Positions 8,374-18,600 of a DNA stretch of 64,000 nucleotides are shown one piece after another. Position 1 is the first letter of the stretch, and each line of letters opens with the position of its first letter. The DNA is from JAHIYU01 sp964476155 (GTDB lineage: Bacteria; Krumholzibacteriota; Krumholzibacteriia; LZORAL124-64-63), in assembly GCA_964476155.1 (NCBI GenBank), contig CAYYYS010000004.1:1-64000 (forward strand). The letters are read 5' to 3'. The notes under the pieces were generated by a model. That model saw only the letters and a list, made by a program, of their open reading frames with translations. It ran no database searches and was not told where the DNA came from. The translations under genes and the position numbers were made by a program.

Positions 8374-10761
8374 TCAGTTCTGGTTGCGGACCACGCGGAA
8401 GCCCACGAAGTCGTCGGCCGAGGTCGGGTAGAAGGTACCGCGGGCCGCGCTGCGGCAATCGCGGGCGTAGTAGTGCCAACTGCCGCCGCGCACCACTCGC
8501 TGCTCGCCCGTGGTCGGTCCCTCGGGATCGAGGACGGGGCCGGCGGGATAGACGCCGTACCAGTCCCAGCACCATTCGCGCACGTTGCCGAGCATGTCGA
8601 AGAGGCCACCGGCGTTGGCGGTCTTCTGTTCCACAGCCTGGGGCCCAGTCGAGGCGTTGCCGCAGTACCAGCCGACGGAGTCGAGAATGGCGTCGGCGCC
8701 GCACAGCACCTCGGTCAGCTCGCCGTTGGGGAGCCCGGTCGCGGTGCCGGCCCGGCACAGGTATTCCCACTCGGCTTCGGTGGGCAGGCGATAGCCGTCC
8801 GCATCGCGGTTCCAGGTCATGTAGGGACCGTCGACCGAGTAGGCGGGCGTGTAGCCGACCTCGGCAGACATGGCGTTGCAGTAGGCCACGGCGTCATACC
8901 AGGTAACGTTGTGCACGGGCAGGTCGTCACCGACGAAGGTCGACGGGTTGGCGGGCATCAGGAGATTCCATTCGGACTGCTTGACCTCGTGCGGCCCGGC
9001 GACCACGGCGCGCGAGAAGACCACCTCGAGCAGGGGTTCGTCGTAGCGACGGCCCGTCTCGCCGTTTGGACTGCCCATGACGAAGGCGATGGCGCCGACG
9101 GGCGGACCGACTATCGGATCGGTCGCGGCCGTACCGCCTTGCCCATCGTCGAAGACGAATCGGTAGCTGTGGGATCCCGCTAACAGGGTGGTCGTCAGGC
9201 GATAGAGTGAGCCGGTGTCGGACGTGCCCTCGATGTGGAACATGGCCTGGGCCGCACCGTCGATCTCCACGTCGTGAACGACGGGGTCATCGCCCTCGGC
9301 GTCGAGAAAGGTCACTTCGAAGATGAACTCGGTCGTCGTCTCGCCGTAGCTCGGCGCGTGGGAGGCGTTGCTCAGGAAGGTGCCCGTCGGCGTGGTCACG
9401 ACCGCGTCGTTGGACAGGGGCGATACGTGTCCGTCCGCGTCGCGGACCTTCATGCAGAAATGCCAGGCCGTCTCCTGGGTGAGATCGGTCACGTCCACGG
9501 TCTGTTCGACGCCGGCCGCGGCCGGAACGGGCAGACCGGTGAAAACCGTGGCCGCTTCCCAGTCGGCTTCGTCGACGATGGCCGTCAGGGCGTAACGCAT
9601 CTCGTAGGCGTCGGCTATGCCGTAGTAGCCGTCGTTGCCCGTGGCCTGCCAGGTCATCGTGACCGATGTGGAGGTCACCGGCACGCCGGCCAGGGTCGTG
9701 ACCGCCGCGGGCGCGCGCGTATCCGCGGACAGGTCGGGCCCGGCCAGCACCAGCAGTCCCTGTTGGCGATCGGCCACCAGCACGTGACCCGACGGGGTGA
9801 CGCAGAGGTCTGAGGCGTAGCCTGTTTCCACGGTCCCCGCGTATTCGGGACTCTCGGGATCGCTTACGTCCACCACGTGAACGCCGCCGTCGGCCGCGCA
9901 GAGCAGGGCGTAGCCGCGGGCGACCACGATCGACCGGCTGTAGGCGGTCAGGTCTATCTGGCTCACCAGGACCGGCGCCTCGCCGCCGTTGATCCGGAAC
10001 ACTGCGATACCCTCGGTGCCGTCGGCTACGAAGGCGTAGTCGCCGTCCACGGCCACGTCCAGGGCGTTGCCCGGCGTGTCGGCCCAACTCACCAGTTCCA
10101 CGGCGCCCAGCACGCGTTCGCGCACGTCGAGGACCGCGAGACCCATCTGGTCGTCGGCCACATAGGCGTAGCCGTCCTTGACCGCGATGCCCATGGCGTA
10201 ACCGTTGGTGCCGGCGAAGACGCCGTTGTAGTTGAGCACGCCGGGGAATTCGGGCGCCGACTCGAAGATGCGCACGCCCTTCCAGCTCTCGGCCAGGTAG
10301 ACCACGAAGGGCTCGTCGGGATCCTCGGACTCCTGCACGAAGATACGGTTGCCGTCGACGGCCGTGGTGCCCTGGTTGAAGGACGTCACGTTGTCGGGAT
10401 CGGAGATGTCGTAGGTCGTGATCCCCTCGGTCCCTTCCACCACCAGAGCGATGTCCAGCAGCGTTTCGTCCACGAACGTGCGGATGATGTCCACGTTGTC
10501 GGCATACTTGGTGGTATTGATGGTCTCGAGCAACTGCGGGCCGCCCGGATCGGAAATGTCGATCACGTGCAGGCCCGCCTGGCCGCCCGCCACGTAGGCG
10601 TGGTCGCCGATGACCGCCACGCCCTCGTTGTCGCTGGGCAGGGGCACGGCGCCCACGACATGGAACGGAGACTCGGGAGCTTCATATAGATCGGCCGCAC
10701 CGCAGCCGACCAGAATCGCCGTCGCCGCCAGCAGGAGTAGTGAGAGTACGCGCTTCGTCAT
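8374..10761 (-). CDS. lipoprotein with LVIVD repeats, FN3-like region and C-terminal formylglycine-generating-enzyme (SUMF1) domain
   Basis: 795 aa. Lipoprotein signal with lipobox LVGC and lipidated Cys20. Residues about 40-350 hold repeated LVIVD-type blades (LHVIDISDPGGP, VHVVDVSDPESP, AVLDVRERVLG), expected to form a beta-propeller. An FN3-like domain (about 350-460) and an Ig-like region follow. The C-terminal FGE-sulfatase domain (about 570-795) carries YRLPTEAEWEYLCRAG, GLFDMLGNVREWCWDWYG and RVVRGGSWHYYARDCRSA. The SUMF1 fold either makes formylglycine or merely binds ligands; catalytic competence cannot be judged here. AAGGAG sits 5 bases before ATG and overlaps the stop of the barrel gene. 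Envelope location is well supported. Confidence 0.88.
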   Translation of the reverse strand: MTKRVLSLLLLAATAILVGCGAADLYEAPESPFHVVGAVPLPSDNEGVAVIGDHAYVAGGQAGLHVIDISDPGGPQLLETINTTKYADNVDIIRTFVDETLLDIALVVEGTEGITTYDISDPDNVTSFNQGTTAVDGNRIFVQESEDPDEPFVVYLAESWKGVRIFESAPEFPGVLNYNGVFAGTNGYAMGIAVKDGYAYVADDQMGLAVLDVRERVLGAVELVSWADTPGNALDVAVDGDYAFVADGTEGIAVFRINGGEAPVLVSQIDLTAYSRSIVVARGYALLCAADGGVHVVDVSDPESPEYAGTVETGYASDLCVTPSGHVLVADRQQGLLVLAGPDLSADTRAPAAVTTLAGVPVTSTSVTMTWQATGNDGYYGIADAYEMRYALTAIVDEADWEAATVFTGLPVPAAAGVEQTVDVTDLTQETAWHFCMKVRDADGHVSPLSNDAVVTTPTGTFLSNASHAPSYGETTTEFIFEVTFLDAEGDDPVVHDVEIDGAAQAMFHIEGTSDTGSLYRLTTTLLAGSHSYRFVFDDGQGGTAATDPIVGPPVGAIAFVMGSPNGETGRRYDEPLLEVVFSRAVVAGPHEVKQSEWNLLMPANPSTFVGDDLPVHNVTWYDAVAYCNAMSAEVGYTPAYSVDGPYMTWNRDADGYRLPTEAEWEYLCRAGTATGLPNGELTEVLCGADAILDSVGWYCGNASTGPQAVEQKTANAGGLFDMLGNVREWCWDWYGVYPAGPVLDPEGPTTGEQRVVRGGSWHYYARDCRSAARGTFYPTSADDFVGFRVVRNQN

Positions 10762-10770
10762 TCCGGCTCC

Positions 10771-11955
10771 TTACAACTTGTATGTCAGACCGATCCAGTA
10801 CCGGTGCTGTGTGTAGTCCTTGTCCTCGGCGATGTCACCCTTCCAGGGGGACTCCACCACCCGTTCCGTGTACTTGGTCCCCACCGCCATCGACAGGGTC
10901 TTGTTGATCTTGCGGTTGAACACGAGTTGCACCGCGTAGACCATGTCCTTGCGACCCACGTGATAGGGATCGTCGACGAGTTCCTTGGTCGAGGTGAACC
11001 AGTAGATCTGATGCTGGCCGCGCAGGGAAACCTTGTCGAAGTACGGCTTGGCCCACTTCGGCTTCCAAGCCACATCGATCTGGTAAAGGTCGCGCTTGTA
11101 GGAGGGATCGGAATCGTCGCTGTCCGCGATTGTCTCCCCCACCTCGTTGGCGCCGCGGGCGGGCGCGTCGCTGAAACCGTAGTCCAGGGTCAATCGCCAG
11201 GTCTTAGTCAGATCCCAGTAGAGGGTGCCGCGCAGGCCCAGGTCCTTGATGTCGTTCTCCATGAACTCCTGGTTGTAATATCGCAGCGACCGGTTGAAGT
11301 GGAGCTTGAGGTTCATGTTCCTGCGCACCTTCTGCCTGAAGATCAGGTTGAAGACGTTGCGCGAATACCTGAACTCGCCCCATTCCAGCGGATCGCTGGG
11401 CGGCTGCAGCGGCGTGCGGTACGAAAGCTCGCGGATATACTGCTGGGGCGCGTAGTTGTACCAGAACTCGAGGCTGCGTCTATTGGGCAGATACTGCCGG
11501 ATGTAATAATCGAAGCCCATGTTCGACTTGACGTTGCCTTGTACATACTGCCAGCGTTTGAACTTGAAGCGGAAGCGGGTGCTGCCCCAGGAGATCAGCT
11601 TGCGCTGGGCGTACATGTCGATGCTGGGCGCGAAGATATGCGTATCCTGGCGGTCGATCTGGAACTTGTACGGATACGAGCCCGCGTGGAAGTCGTCCAG
11701 GTAGTCGTCCGAATAGCGCAGGAAGTTGTCGTCGTAGATCGTCTCCAGGCCGACGGTCACGCTGGTCTTCCACTTGGGCTTCTTCTTTTTCCGGCTCGAT
11801 TTCTTGGTCTTCGCCTTGGCCTCACCGGCGGGTGCGGCGACCTCGACCGCCGCGGCCGCAGCTTGCGGCGCCGAAGTGGCCGGCGGCACGGCCAGAACGA
11901 ATACCGCGAGCAACAACCCGCCGACCAACTCTATTCTGTGTCCGAAAATGCGCAT
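10771..11955 (-). CDS. outer-membrane beta-barrel protein with lysine-rich linker, in pgs operon
   Basis: 394 aa. Signal peptide, then an Ala-rich stretch and a strongly basic linker (KAKTKKSSRKKKKPKWKTS, about residues 47-65). After that come alternating amphipathic strands rich in Tyr, Trp, Phe and Arg (RFRFKFKRWQYVQG, YQIDVAWKPKW), ending RYWIGLTYKL with a hydrophobic C-terminal residue, as in outer-membrane barrels. AGGAG precedes the ATG by 4 bases. It is 7 bases downstream of the 303-aa gene and four genes after pgsB. A role as exit pore or outer-membrane partner for gamma-polyglutamate is inferred from position; the basic linker would suit a polyanion. No named family was recognised. 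Confidence 0.8.
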   Translation of the reverse strand: MRIFGHRIELVGGLLLAVFVLAVPPATSAPQAAAAAVEVAAPAGEAKAKTKKSSRKKKKPKWKTSVTVGLETIYDDNFLRYSDDYLDDFHAGSYPYKFQIDRQDTHIFAPSIDMYAQRKLISWGSTRFRFKFKRWQYVQGNVKSNMGFDYYIRQYLPNRRSLEFWYNYAPQQYIRELSYRTPLQPPSDPLEWGEFRYSRNVFNLIFRQKVRRNMNLKLHFNRSLRYYNQEFMENDIKDLGLRGTLYWDLTKTWRLTLDYGFSDAPARGANEVGETIADSDDSDPSYKRDLYQIDVAWKPKWAKPYFDKVSLRGQHQIYWFTSTKELVDDPYHVGRKDMVYAVQLVFNRKINKTLSMAVGTKYTERVVESPWKGDIAEDKDYTQHRYWIGLTYKL

Positions 11956-11962
11956 GTGTCTC

Positions 11963-12874
11963 CTACCTGACGTCCTTCGCGGGGATGCGGATCTTAGCGG
12001 TCACGCAGCAATCCGAGGGGCGTACGCAACGGATCTCGACACGGTGTCGGCCCTTGCCGAGGGGGATCTTCAGGGTTTTTCTCTCGCCGGGCAACACGCC
12101 CGGACGGTCCATATACACGGCGGCGTCCAGCTTCTTGGTGTCGTAGTGGAAGATCCGCCAGGGTTCGCCATCGCAGAACACGTCCAAGGTGTAGGGCTGA
12201 CTGCCGTTCATGGTGTGGTCGAAGTCGAGGCGGGTCCAGACGGTCAAGGTCGTCGGACCGGTCACTTCGCAGGTCAGCGGATGGTCGGGCGAGAAACTGT
12301 AGTAGGTCGAGCGCGAGCCGCTTTCGAACTGCAGTTGTGTCACGCCTGAATAGTGCTCGGGGGCATAAGTGACCAGGTCTTCGCGCTGACGCTTCGTCTC
12401 GCGGAAAAAGCGTGCCGCGACCGCCGCCTCGGCAGCGGTGATTTCCAGTTCGTGCCAACCGGCGGGAACGGTCACGTAGGCCCGGTGCAGACCGCCGGCA
12501 TGGGCGTCCGCGTCGTCACAACGGACGACGTCCTCACGTGGCGTTCCCTGGAAGACCTTGCTCAAAACAGCCTCCCCGTCCATGGCCACGTGCAGGGTAA
12601 AAGCGCTCCGCCCGGTTTCACCGGCCGCGAAGAGATGGCGCGTGAGGATTTTCACCCGGCGCGGCCCGCGTATACGCACCACGACCGGGTCATCGATCTC
12701 GAGCCGTTTGTACGACAGGGATTGGCCGTCCACCGACAGGCAGACCTCGCCGTTGTCGGCGGTGGTCGCCAGGGTGCGCCAGCGAGCGGCTGAGGCGTCG
12801 GTCACCCCGGCCAGGAGCGTCACGGTGAAGGCCACGGCGAAGAGACTGCTCGCCATGAAGCGTCCATGTCTCAT
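11963..12874 (-). CDS. secreted protein of two duplicated beta-domains, pgs-operon associated
   Basis: 303 aa with an N-terminal signal peptide ending near TDASA. The sequence appears internally duplicated. Residues about 45-150 (DDPVVVRIRGP ... FTLHVAMDGE ... WHELEI) and about 180-295 (DHPLTCEVTGP ... YTLDVFCDGE ... RHRVEIRC) align in the pattern P-V/L ... GP ... TR ... F/YTLxVxxDGE ... H-x-E/V-E-I. The start codon overlaps the pgsW stop (ATGA), indicating translational coupling. No enzyme motif is visible. It is probably a periplasmic or surface accessory of the polyglutamate system; this is inferred from position only. Confidence 0.8.
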   Translation of the reverse strand: MRHGRFMASSLFAVAFTVTLLAGVTDASAARWRTLATTADNGEVCLSVDGQSLSYKRLEIDDPVVVRIRGPRRVKILTRHLFAAGETGRSAFTLHVAMDGEAVLSKVFQGTPREDVVRCDDADAHAGGLHRAYVTVPAGWHELEITAAEAAVAARFFRETKRQREDLVTYAPEHYSGVTQLQFESGSRSTYYSFSPDHPLTCEVTGPTTLTVWTRLDFDHTMNGSQPYTLDVFCDGEPWRIFHYDTKKLDAAVYMDRPGVLPGERKTLKIPLGKGRHRVEIRCVRPSDCCVTAKIRIPAKDVR

Positions 12875-14013
12875 TTCTCACCTCCGATTCGCCTGCCGAG
12901 TCCGAACGGCGGCCGAAACTTGCGTCGGACCTCGGGCGCCAACACCAAGGCGCAGAGACCGGCGTAGACCACAAAGAAGACCGCCGCCAGGGAAAGCCGA
13001 TAGCTGTCGCGTACGAAGATGTCTCCCTCACCGGGAACGGCCAGGTAATCGGGAACGATGGGCAGTCCGTGCTCCCGGGCCAAATCGACGATGTCCAGCA
13101 GATGGATCACCGGAACGCCCTTGTCGGCCATCAGGACCATGCTGCCCTTGCGCGGCCAGTTTTCGGCCTGGAGCGTCATCGACAGCCCATGCGGGATGAG
13201 GATCTTGTTCTGGCTGCTGCCCAGGCTCGCCACGCCGCCACCCACGTTCACATAACAGCGGCAGGGACGGCCGCGCAGGCGCTCGGCGAAGAGAGACATC
13301 CGCGCGGTGATGGCGTCCTCGATGTGGTCGGACGCCAACAGGGGCACGCCGTTGCGCTCGATGGCGTCGGTGAGCAGGCGTCGGCCCGTAGGACTCAGAC
13401 CGCGCCCCATGTCGTCGCCGCCGCCCAGGGAGGCCGCGGCCGAGCGCACGTGGAAGATGCGTTCCTCGACGAAGAGCGTCTCCATGTCCAGCCAGGTGAA
13501 GGACGGATCGTTGGCGCCCCACATGGACGCGCCCACCGAAGTGACGACAACCGACGAGAGTTCCATGGCCTCGAGGGCCGCGTAGACGGCGACGTTCAGA
13601 CCTGGGAACGATCCGGAGATCGCGACGGCCACCGGGTCGCCGGGCTTCAGGCCGGCGCGTCGGAACATGTCCACCATCACCGCGGCCCAGTTGGGATTGA
13701 GGCTGGTGAGCTTGGCGTCCAGATCGCCGCGGGCATTTGTGATCTGGCTGAACTCGGGGCCGATCAGGCCCGTGCCGGCAGGGTCGTTTACCAGGTCTAC
13801 CGCCGCGCCGTCCATCAATCGGTGACGACGAATGGCCATGTAGGCCTCGTGGGCCTTCTCGGCAGCGGCGTATTTAAGATCGTAATCGCGCTGGCGCACG
13901 GGCGTACGCGTCCACTCGAGCACGCCCTGCAACAGCAGCGCGAGCACCGCGAGTGCGCCCAGGATCAGGGGGCGCCGATTAACCGATAGCCAGGTCGACA
14001 AGCCGTCCTCCAT
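12871..14013 (-). CDS. pgsW: poly-gamma-glutamate system protein PgsW
   Basis: 380 aa, with an N-terminal membrane helix (about 12-32), a large extracytoplasmic region, and a second helix near the C-terminus (FFVVYAGLCALVLA, about 345-362). It resembles the poly-gamma-glutamate system protein family (TIGR04332, 'PgsW') that follows pgsB and pgsC in several diderms. The body contains KPGDPVAVAISGSFPGLN and GGGVASLGSSQNKILIPHG, which look like a nucleotide/phosphosugar-like alpha-beta domain. Its ATG lies inside the end of pgsC (35-base overlap) and no clear ribosome site is seen, so it is probably coupled. The exact biochemical role in the family is unknown. Confidence 0.85.
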   Translation of the reverse strand: MEDGLSTWLSVNRRPLILGALAVLALLLQGVLEWTRTPVRQRDYDLKYAAAEKAHEAYMAIRRHRLMDGAAVDLVNDPAGTGLIGPEFSQITNARGDLDAKLTSLNPNWAAVMVDMFRRAGLKPGDPVAVAISGSFPGLNVAVYAALEAMELSSVVVTSVGASMWGANDPSFTWLDMETLFVEERIFHVRSAAASLGGGDDMGRGLSPTGRRLLTDAIERNGVPLLASDHIEDAITARMSLFAERLRGRPCRCYVNVGGGVASLGSSQNKILIPHGLSMTLQAENWPRKGSMVLMADKGVPVIHLLDIVDLAREHGLPIVPDYLAVPGEGDIFVRDSYRLSLAAVFFVVYAGLCALVLAPEVRRKFRPPFGLGRRIGGEK

Positions 14014-14452
14014 GGGCCAGGACCAGCGCGAGCCGGACCAGGAATGCCGCCATGAGCATGGTGCTCACGGTCTCGACCACGCCCTGCCGGTGCATCCAGT
14101 AGGCGATCAGGCCGGGAATGATGTAGCCGATGGACTGCACGATCGAGACGTCGAGTCCCGTATCGAGCCAGGCGTTGAACACGAGTACGTAGCGCGTCAG
14201 GTAACCGAAGACGAAGCCGACCAGCACGCTGAAGACCAGCGTCCGACGGCCGTATAACAAAATGAACCGGCTCAGCAACTGCACCGTGGCGTAGGTGAAC
14301 ATGGCTGCGACGATGGTACCGGCCACGCGCAGCGGTTCGTCCAGGTGCAGAGCGATGTAGCCGGGCACGATCAGGCCGCCCGCGGCCACCCCCAGCAGCT
14401 CCGAGAAGATCAGACTGACGACCAGTCCCAGCCCAATGGCCTGGATGATCAT
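13979..14452 (-). CDS. pgsC: poly-gamma-glutamate synthesis membrane protein PgsC/CapC
   Basis: 157 aa, close to the usual about 150 aa, and almost wholly hydrophobic with 4-5 membrane helices. The opening IGLGLVVSLIFSELLGVAAG then GLIVPGYIALHLDEP is characteristic of PgsC/CapC, the inner-membrane partner of the PgsB ligase in polymer synthesis and export. The start at 14452 is preferred because GAGGAGG lies 7 bases upstream and the codon overlaps the pgsB stop (ATGA). An extension to 14542 would read inside pgsB. It is followed by pgsW with overlap. No pgsA/capA homologue is present, as in several Gram-negative pgs loci. Confidence 0.93.
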   Translation of the reverse strand: MIIQAIGLGLVVSLIFSELLGVAAGGLIVPGYIALHLDEPLRVAGTIVAAMFTYATVQLLSRFILLYGRRTLVFSVLVGFVFGYLTRYVLVFNAWLDTGLDVSIVQSIGYIIPGLIAYWMHRQGVVETVSTMLMAAFLVRLALVLAHGGRLVDLAIG

Positions 14453-15609
14453 GTGTCCGCCTCCTCTCGCATGAGGTCGAGCAGGGCCAGGCCGGCGCCG
14501 CCGATGTTGCCGACACCGACAATTACGGAGCGTTCGCCGCAAGTCTCGAGGAGTGTGGGCCAGGCCTCGTCCGTGGGCAGTCCACCCAGGTCCAGGATGC
14601 GGTCGCGGGGCACGCGGCGCGCAAAGAGGTCGGTCAGTTGGGGGGTCGCCTCACCGACGAGAACATAGCGTCCTGCCGTGATGGCGCCGCCGAACAGGCG
14701 GGCCAGGTCGCGGGCGCGCCGCATACGGTCGGCCCGGTTGTTGTAGAGGACGACGGCCTCGTCGGGCCGCTCGCCGAGATTCAGGTGCTCCCAGATCCGC
14801 ACGGTGGACTCGGGATCGTTGGCGGCGAAGGCGTTGACGAAACGGATGTCCCGGCCCGGCGCCGTCACGGGAGTCAGATCCAGGGCGCCCACATCGGGCT
14901 TGACGGTCCACATGCCCGCCAGAGCCGTATCCCGGTCCACGCCGGCCGATTCGCACACATCCAGGGCCAGGCTGACGTTCTCGGCGAACTCCACGTAGTC
15001 AAAAGGCACCAGATCGTCTTCGCTCACGGTCGAGGGATCGGTCAGCTTGAAGGTGGAATCCAACGCCTCGGCCCGTCGCGCCAGGTAGGGCGCGTAGGCG
15101 GTCTCGGCCGCAAAGAGCTTGGCCTTGGCGGGTGTCGTACCAGCCAAGCTGCGCGCCACGTCGTCGAGACGCGGTCCCTGCACCTCCAGATGATCCGAGC
15201 GCACGTTGGTGATCACGCCGTGCGTGCTGCCGACGATTCGATTCTCGCAGGTCCACTGCAGGTCCGGCCGCACAGCCATGCACTCGAGCACCAGTGCTTC
15301 GGCCTTTTCGGAAACGGCCTGTCTGAAGACGCGCAACTGTTCACGGATGTTGGGCGAGCTGCGCCGCACGATGGGCGACTCGCTGCCGTCCACATGGATG
15401 AAGCGGGCCGCGGAGCCCGTGGTCTTGGCGCAGGTACGAAGCCCACCTGCCTGCAGACCGGCGGCGATCAACCGGGTGACCGAGGACTTGCCCCGGCTCC
15501 CGTTCACGTGGATACGGAGCGGAATCCGGCGTCGCATGTAGCGATGCCGGGCCATCTCCCACACCCCGAGAGTCGTGATCACCGCCAGTAAGAGCAGGAT
15601 GAACTTCAC
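14449..15609 (-). CDS. pgsB: poly-gamma-glutamate synthase PgsB/CapB
   Basis: 386 aa (B. subtilis PgsB is 393). ATP-dependent amide ligase of the Mur-ligase superfamily that polymerises glutamate through its gamma-carboxyl. An N-terminal membrane helix (FILLLLAVITTLGVW) is followed by the P-loop HVNGSRGKSSVTR, and then by RSDHLEVQGP, ALVLECMAV and YNNRADRMRRA, all typical of the family. The start is GTG at 15609 with AGGAG 8 bases upstream, 11 bases after the C25-like gene's stop. It forms an overlapping set with pgsC and pgsW. Enzyme identity is firm; the polymer's D/L composition and whether it is anchored are unknown. Confidence 0.94.
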   Translation of the reverse strand: MKFILLLLAVITTLGVWEMARHRYMRRRIPLRIHVNGSRGKSSVTRLIAAGLQAGGLRTCAKTTGSAARFIHVDGSESPIVRRSSPNIREQLRVFRQAVSEKAEALVLECMAVRPDLQWTCENRIVGSTHGVITNVRSDHLEVQGPRLDDVARSLAGTTPAKAKLFAAETAYAPYLARRAEALDSTFKLTDPSTVSEDDLVPFDYVEFAENVSLALDVCESAGVDRDTALAGMWTVKPDVGALDLTPVTAPGRDIRFVNAFAANDPESTVRIWEHLNLGERPDEAVVLYNNRADRMRRARDLARLFGGAITAGRYVLVGEATPQLTDLFARRVPRDRILDLGGLPTDEAWPTLLETCGERSVIVGVGNIGGAGLALLDLMREEADT

Positions 15610-15620
15610 GTCACAAGCTC

Positions 15621-18600
15621 CTATCTGACCAGCAGCAGCTTTTGCGTCCGGGCATCGCCGGCGCTTTCAAGCCGCATGAAGTAGACGCCGGCCGCCGCCT
15701 CCTGGCCGCGATGGTCGCGTCCGTCCCAGGTCAGGCTCGTCGGGCCCGCGGGTCGCTCGTCGTCGAGCAGCGTCCGCACCAGCCGGCCGGCCACGTCGTA
15801 GACGCGCAGGGTAGCGGGGCCGCCGTTGCCCAGCGTGAAGGCGATGTGCGCATCGCCCCGGGTCGGGTTGGGCTGCGCCGGGTGCAGAACGAAGCGGACC
15901 AGTCCCTCGCTGCCGGTAGCCGTCGCGAGATCGGCCGAACCGGCCAGGTTGCGATGACCATAGGGGTGCAGGGAGTAGAGACGGTAGACCGCGTCGGCGG
16001 GGGCGTCGGGATCGAGGAAATCGCGCGCGTCGGCGGGTAACGGCCCGTCGCCGAGATCGGTCTCACCCTCGGCATCGACCCGCACAACGGACCAGCCAGT
16101 GAGCGGCCGCGCGTTGTCGACATGCCAGGTGAGTTCCACGTCGGCACCCACACGGGCCAGCGCGAAGCTCTTCACCGCGTAGGGGCTGTAAACCGGTGCG
16201 TCGGTGGTGAGCTTGACCGCCAGACCCGGTCCGATGGGCGCCATGCCCGGCGCGTAAATGCCGGCATAGGTCAATTCGAGTCCGTCGGTTTCCGACGCGT
16301 TCTCCTGCCCCACCGTGGCGAATTGCCGCAAGTGGTCCGCGTTGACCACCTGGCGGTACAGGAAGAGGATCTCGCCGTCGCCGGTCGCCGTGACGTGAAC
16401 CGCCGGATCGAACAGCACGACCTGGAAGGTCTGGATGTCGTCGATGGGCGGATCGGCGTCCTCGAGAGCCGACAGGTAGTGAACCATGCGACTCCACTCG
16501 ACCGTGAAGGTGCCGGCCGCCGCGTCGTAATACGTGAACACGCCACCGGTGCCCTCCAACGTGGGATCGAAATTGTCCCAGAAGGGCGCGATGACCGAGT
16601 GGTTGCCGTGCGTGTTCGGCAACGGCCAGTTGTAGAACTCGAGCTCGTCGCTGTTGTCGAAGCTGATCCAGCCGTTCTCGCTGACCCGGATCTGACCCGT
16701 GTGGGTCTGTCCGTAGTACTGGAACGCGAAGGGCAGGTCGGTCTGGACGAAGGCGTTGTCGGTAGCGAACACGATCTCCACACCATCACCGCCCAGGGCG
16801 GGATCGAGATGCGTCCAGCGGTACTCGGGCACCGACGCCGGATAGTCGATGTCCGCACTGTCGATGGCGTAGTAGCCGTAGGCGTCCGGTCCGATGGGCG
16901 CGCCGGCGTCCACGTCGCCCACGATCAGCTCGCGGTTCAGGGACGCCTGGTACCACTCGCCATCGTCGGAAATCACGAAGTGCAGGACCACCCCGCGGCC
17001 CGTCGGCACGTCGCCGTCGAGGTTCAGCACGAAGGCTGCGTCGGCCGTGACTGTGGCGCCGGGCGCCACGTCGGCCAGGGTCACGTCCTCGGTGACGAGG
17101 GTGCCCACGCCGAGAGTCACCAGATTCAGGTGCGCATGGGGGTTGACCAGGGGTAGCCCCCCGTTGTTGGTCACGGACAGGGTGATCTCGTTGTCCTGGC
17201 CCTGGCGCAGGAAGCCGTCGCCGCCAACTGCGAGGCCCGCCACGGTGATGGTCGGTCCGCCGACGGTCAGCATCTCCTCGGAGTGATCGGTGCCGGCGGC
17301 GTGTACGGCGTCGAAAAACAGATGCAATTCGGTGCCGTCACTGACCTGGGTCAACAGGCCGAAGCGGAAGAACTCGTCGCCGGTCGCCTGGTAGATGCCG
17401 TCGGCTGGGATGTCGGGCAGGGTGATGGTCCCCAGTTGGACGTTGGCCGGCGCTTCCATCGACAGGGTCATGGTGATGCCGGTAGCGGCAGAGGTGCCGG
17501 TGTTGGTCACCTCGGGGAAGACGTTGATCACTTCGGCCGGATTGATCACCTGATCATCATTGCCCAGGTTGTTGATCCAGGTCAGGCCTGACACCACTAG
17601 ATGGGCGGCCGGCTGGACCACGGTCACGTCGGCCTGGTAGGGGAAGCGGTCCGAGTGGGTGACCGTCACGGTGACGGGCGCCGTATCGGCGAGACCGACC
17701 AGAGGCACATGAGCCACGCCGTCGTCGCCGCTGAAGACCGCGCCGATCAGCACGCCGTCCTGAACGATACCGACACGAGCGTCGACCAGGGGCGTCGTTC
17801 CGTCGGCCTCGGTGACCGTCACGTCGAAACGGGTGGCTTCGGGCGCACAAGTGGCATCGTGCGATACCGTGAGATCTGCGGTTTCGCCGCGCCAGAAGTT
17901 CAATTCCGGATCGCCGAGCAGATTGTAGATGTGCAGGTAGAATTCGACCGATTCCTCACCGTGCTCCGCGAAGGACATTTCGTGGGGGAAATAATCCATG
18001 AAGCGCAGCTTGCCCGCGAGCACCAGACGACCCAGATCGGTGATGCCGGGGCTGGCGATGTTTTCGAAGTAGGAGATGGCCATCGCATCGTTGTAGCGGG
18101 TGTGCGACCAATGCTCACCGTTACCGATGAAGGCCACGGCGCCGCGGGGTTCGGTCGGCGTCCCCTGGCGCAGGAAGACCTCGCCGAAGCAGGGATCGTC
18201 GTCGGCAAAATTACCATTGAGGCAGACGAAGCTCATGACCACGGGCGTCATGGCGCCGTTGGCCACTTTGGGAATGTCGGCCACCGTGAAGTGGGGCGGT
18301 TCCCAACCGGCGGTGCCGTAGGCCCAGCCGCGGTAAACCACCATCGACACGCCTTCTTCGAGGCTCTGCGTAATGGGAACGACACCGTTGAACAGGGGCG
18401 GGAACGACACATGCGTCGCCGCGTCGAAACCCAGATCCTCGAGTTGCTCCCCGACCCAGGTGACGGTGCTGACGGGTGTGTCGGAGCCATAGTTGCCGGC
18501 GACCATGAGCTGGCGGGTGAGCCAGCCCTCGTCGACGCGATAAGGCGTCTTCTCGTAGCCGACCGTCTTGTTGATAACCGTGGTCGCCTCATACACGGAC

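Noticed and set aside
12871..15609. Cell-wall Mur ligase locus
   Set aside because: The P-loop protein is shorter than MurC-F, has an N-terminal membrane helix and is followed by PgsC and PgsW, which fits polyglutamate synthesis instead.
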